From an uncultured Porphyromonas sp. (GTDB lineage Bacteria; Bacteroidota; Bacteroidia; Bacteroidales; Porphyromonadaceae), in NCBI GenBank assembly GCA_900554935.1, contig USJF01000084.1:1-6054 (forward strand): 6,054 nt of DNA. The letters are read 5' to 3'. The translations under genes and the position numbers were made by a program. This document shows positions 5,874-6,054 of this stretch, one piece after another. Under the pieces are notes generated by a model. It saw only the letters and a list, made by a program, of their open reading frames with translations. It was not told the DNA's origin and searched no databases. How positions within the stretch are numbered: position 1 is the stretch's first letter; each line of letters begins with the position of its first letter.

Positions 5874-6054
5874 CTACTTACTGGTCCGCTTTTCGCTTAC
5901 TAGTAGGGCGACGGCGATGAGTACCGCACCAATGCCGAGGGTGCTTTGGAGTGTTAGCTCCTCACCTAGTACCGTTATGCCTACCACTACGGCGGTAAGT
6001 GGCTCGAGCACTCCCATAATGGCTGTGGCAGTGGAGCCGATGCGGGGAATGGCT
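5874..6054 (-). CDS. EamA/DMT-family transporter, C-terminal part
   Basis: Read on the minus strand, the last 59 codons before the stop TAG (complement of 5874-5876) give two hydrophobic segments. The first, in TATAIMGVLEPLTAVVVGI, holds the Glu-Pro typical of EamA repeats. A VLGEELTL turn and the final helix IGAVLIAVALLV follow, then a short charged end SEKRTSK. This is the classic end of the second EamA repeat in the drug/metabolite transporter superfamily, ten-helix inner-membrane carriers for small metabolites. The substrate cannot be told from this part. The gene runs off the right edge, so about four fifths of it is missing. Its stop touches the receptor stop with no base between. Confidence 0.88.
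   Translation of the reverse strand, partial: AIPRIGSTATAIMGVLEPLTAVVVGITVLGEELTLQSTLGIGAVLIAVALLVSEKRTSK

Overview
The window looks like chromosomal DNA of a member of the Bacteroidota, probably a Porphyromonas-like member of the Bacteroidales. The clues are a 900-residue outer-membrane receptor that starts with a carboxypeptidase-regulatory-like domain, Bacteroides-type promoter boxes (TAnnTTTG), start sites mostly without a Shine-Dalgarno sequence, and mid-range GC content. The genus is inference; no rRNA or other marker is present.

Layout. Bases 1-55 are the right end of an insertion sequence (IS) whose body lies outside the window. Next comes a lipoprotein gene of unknown function (146-1456). 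Its best promoter takes the upstream box from that IS end, and a strong 18-bp hairpin (1474-1512) follows the gene. A second IS in the same orientation occupies about 1523-2852. It encodes a zinc-ribbon DDE transposase of the IS256/MULE type. Both ends of this IS carry the 20-bp terminal repeat twice, an outer and an inner copy. The transposase frame lacks a proper start in frame: the natural ATG (1704) is separated from the zinc-ribbon reading frame by one base in an A6 run.

Between the IS and the next gene lies a non-coding stretch with five tandem 23-bp repeats (2899-3013). Each has the invariant 13-bp palindromic core GAGTTTGTAACTC. After a 154-bp leader comes a large TonB-dependent-receptor-like outer-membrane beta-barrel gene (3168-5873). 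The window ends inside a gene on the opposite strand, the C-terminus of an EamA/DMT-type inner-membrane transporter (5874-6054). Its stop codon directly abuts the receptor stop.

How the parts relate. The two cell-envelope genes (lipoprotein and receptor) are separated by the IS and by a hairpin, so they are not an operon. The lipoprotein gene lies between two same-orientation IS ends, which is the geometry of a composite transposon, but no target duplication could be checked. I see no defence system, CRISPR array or RNA gene. The points most worth following are the frameshifted transposase start, the doubled IS ends, the IS-derived hybrid promoter and the palindromic tandem array upstream of the receptor.
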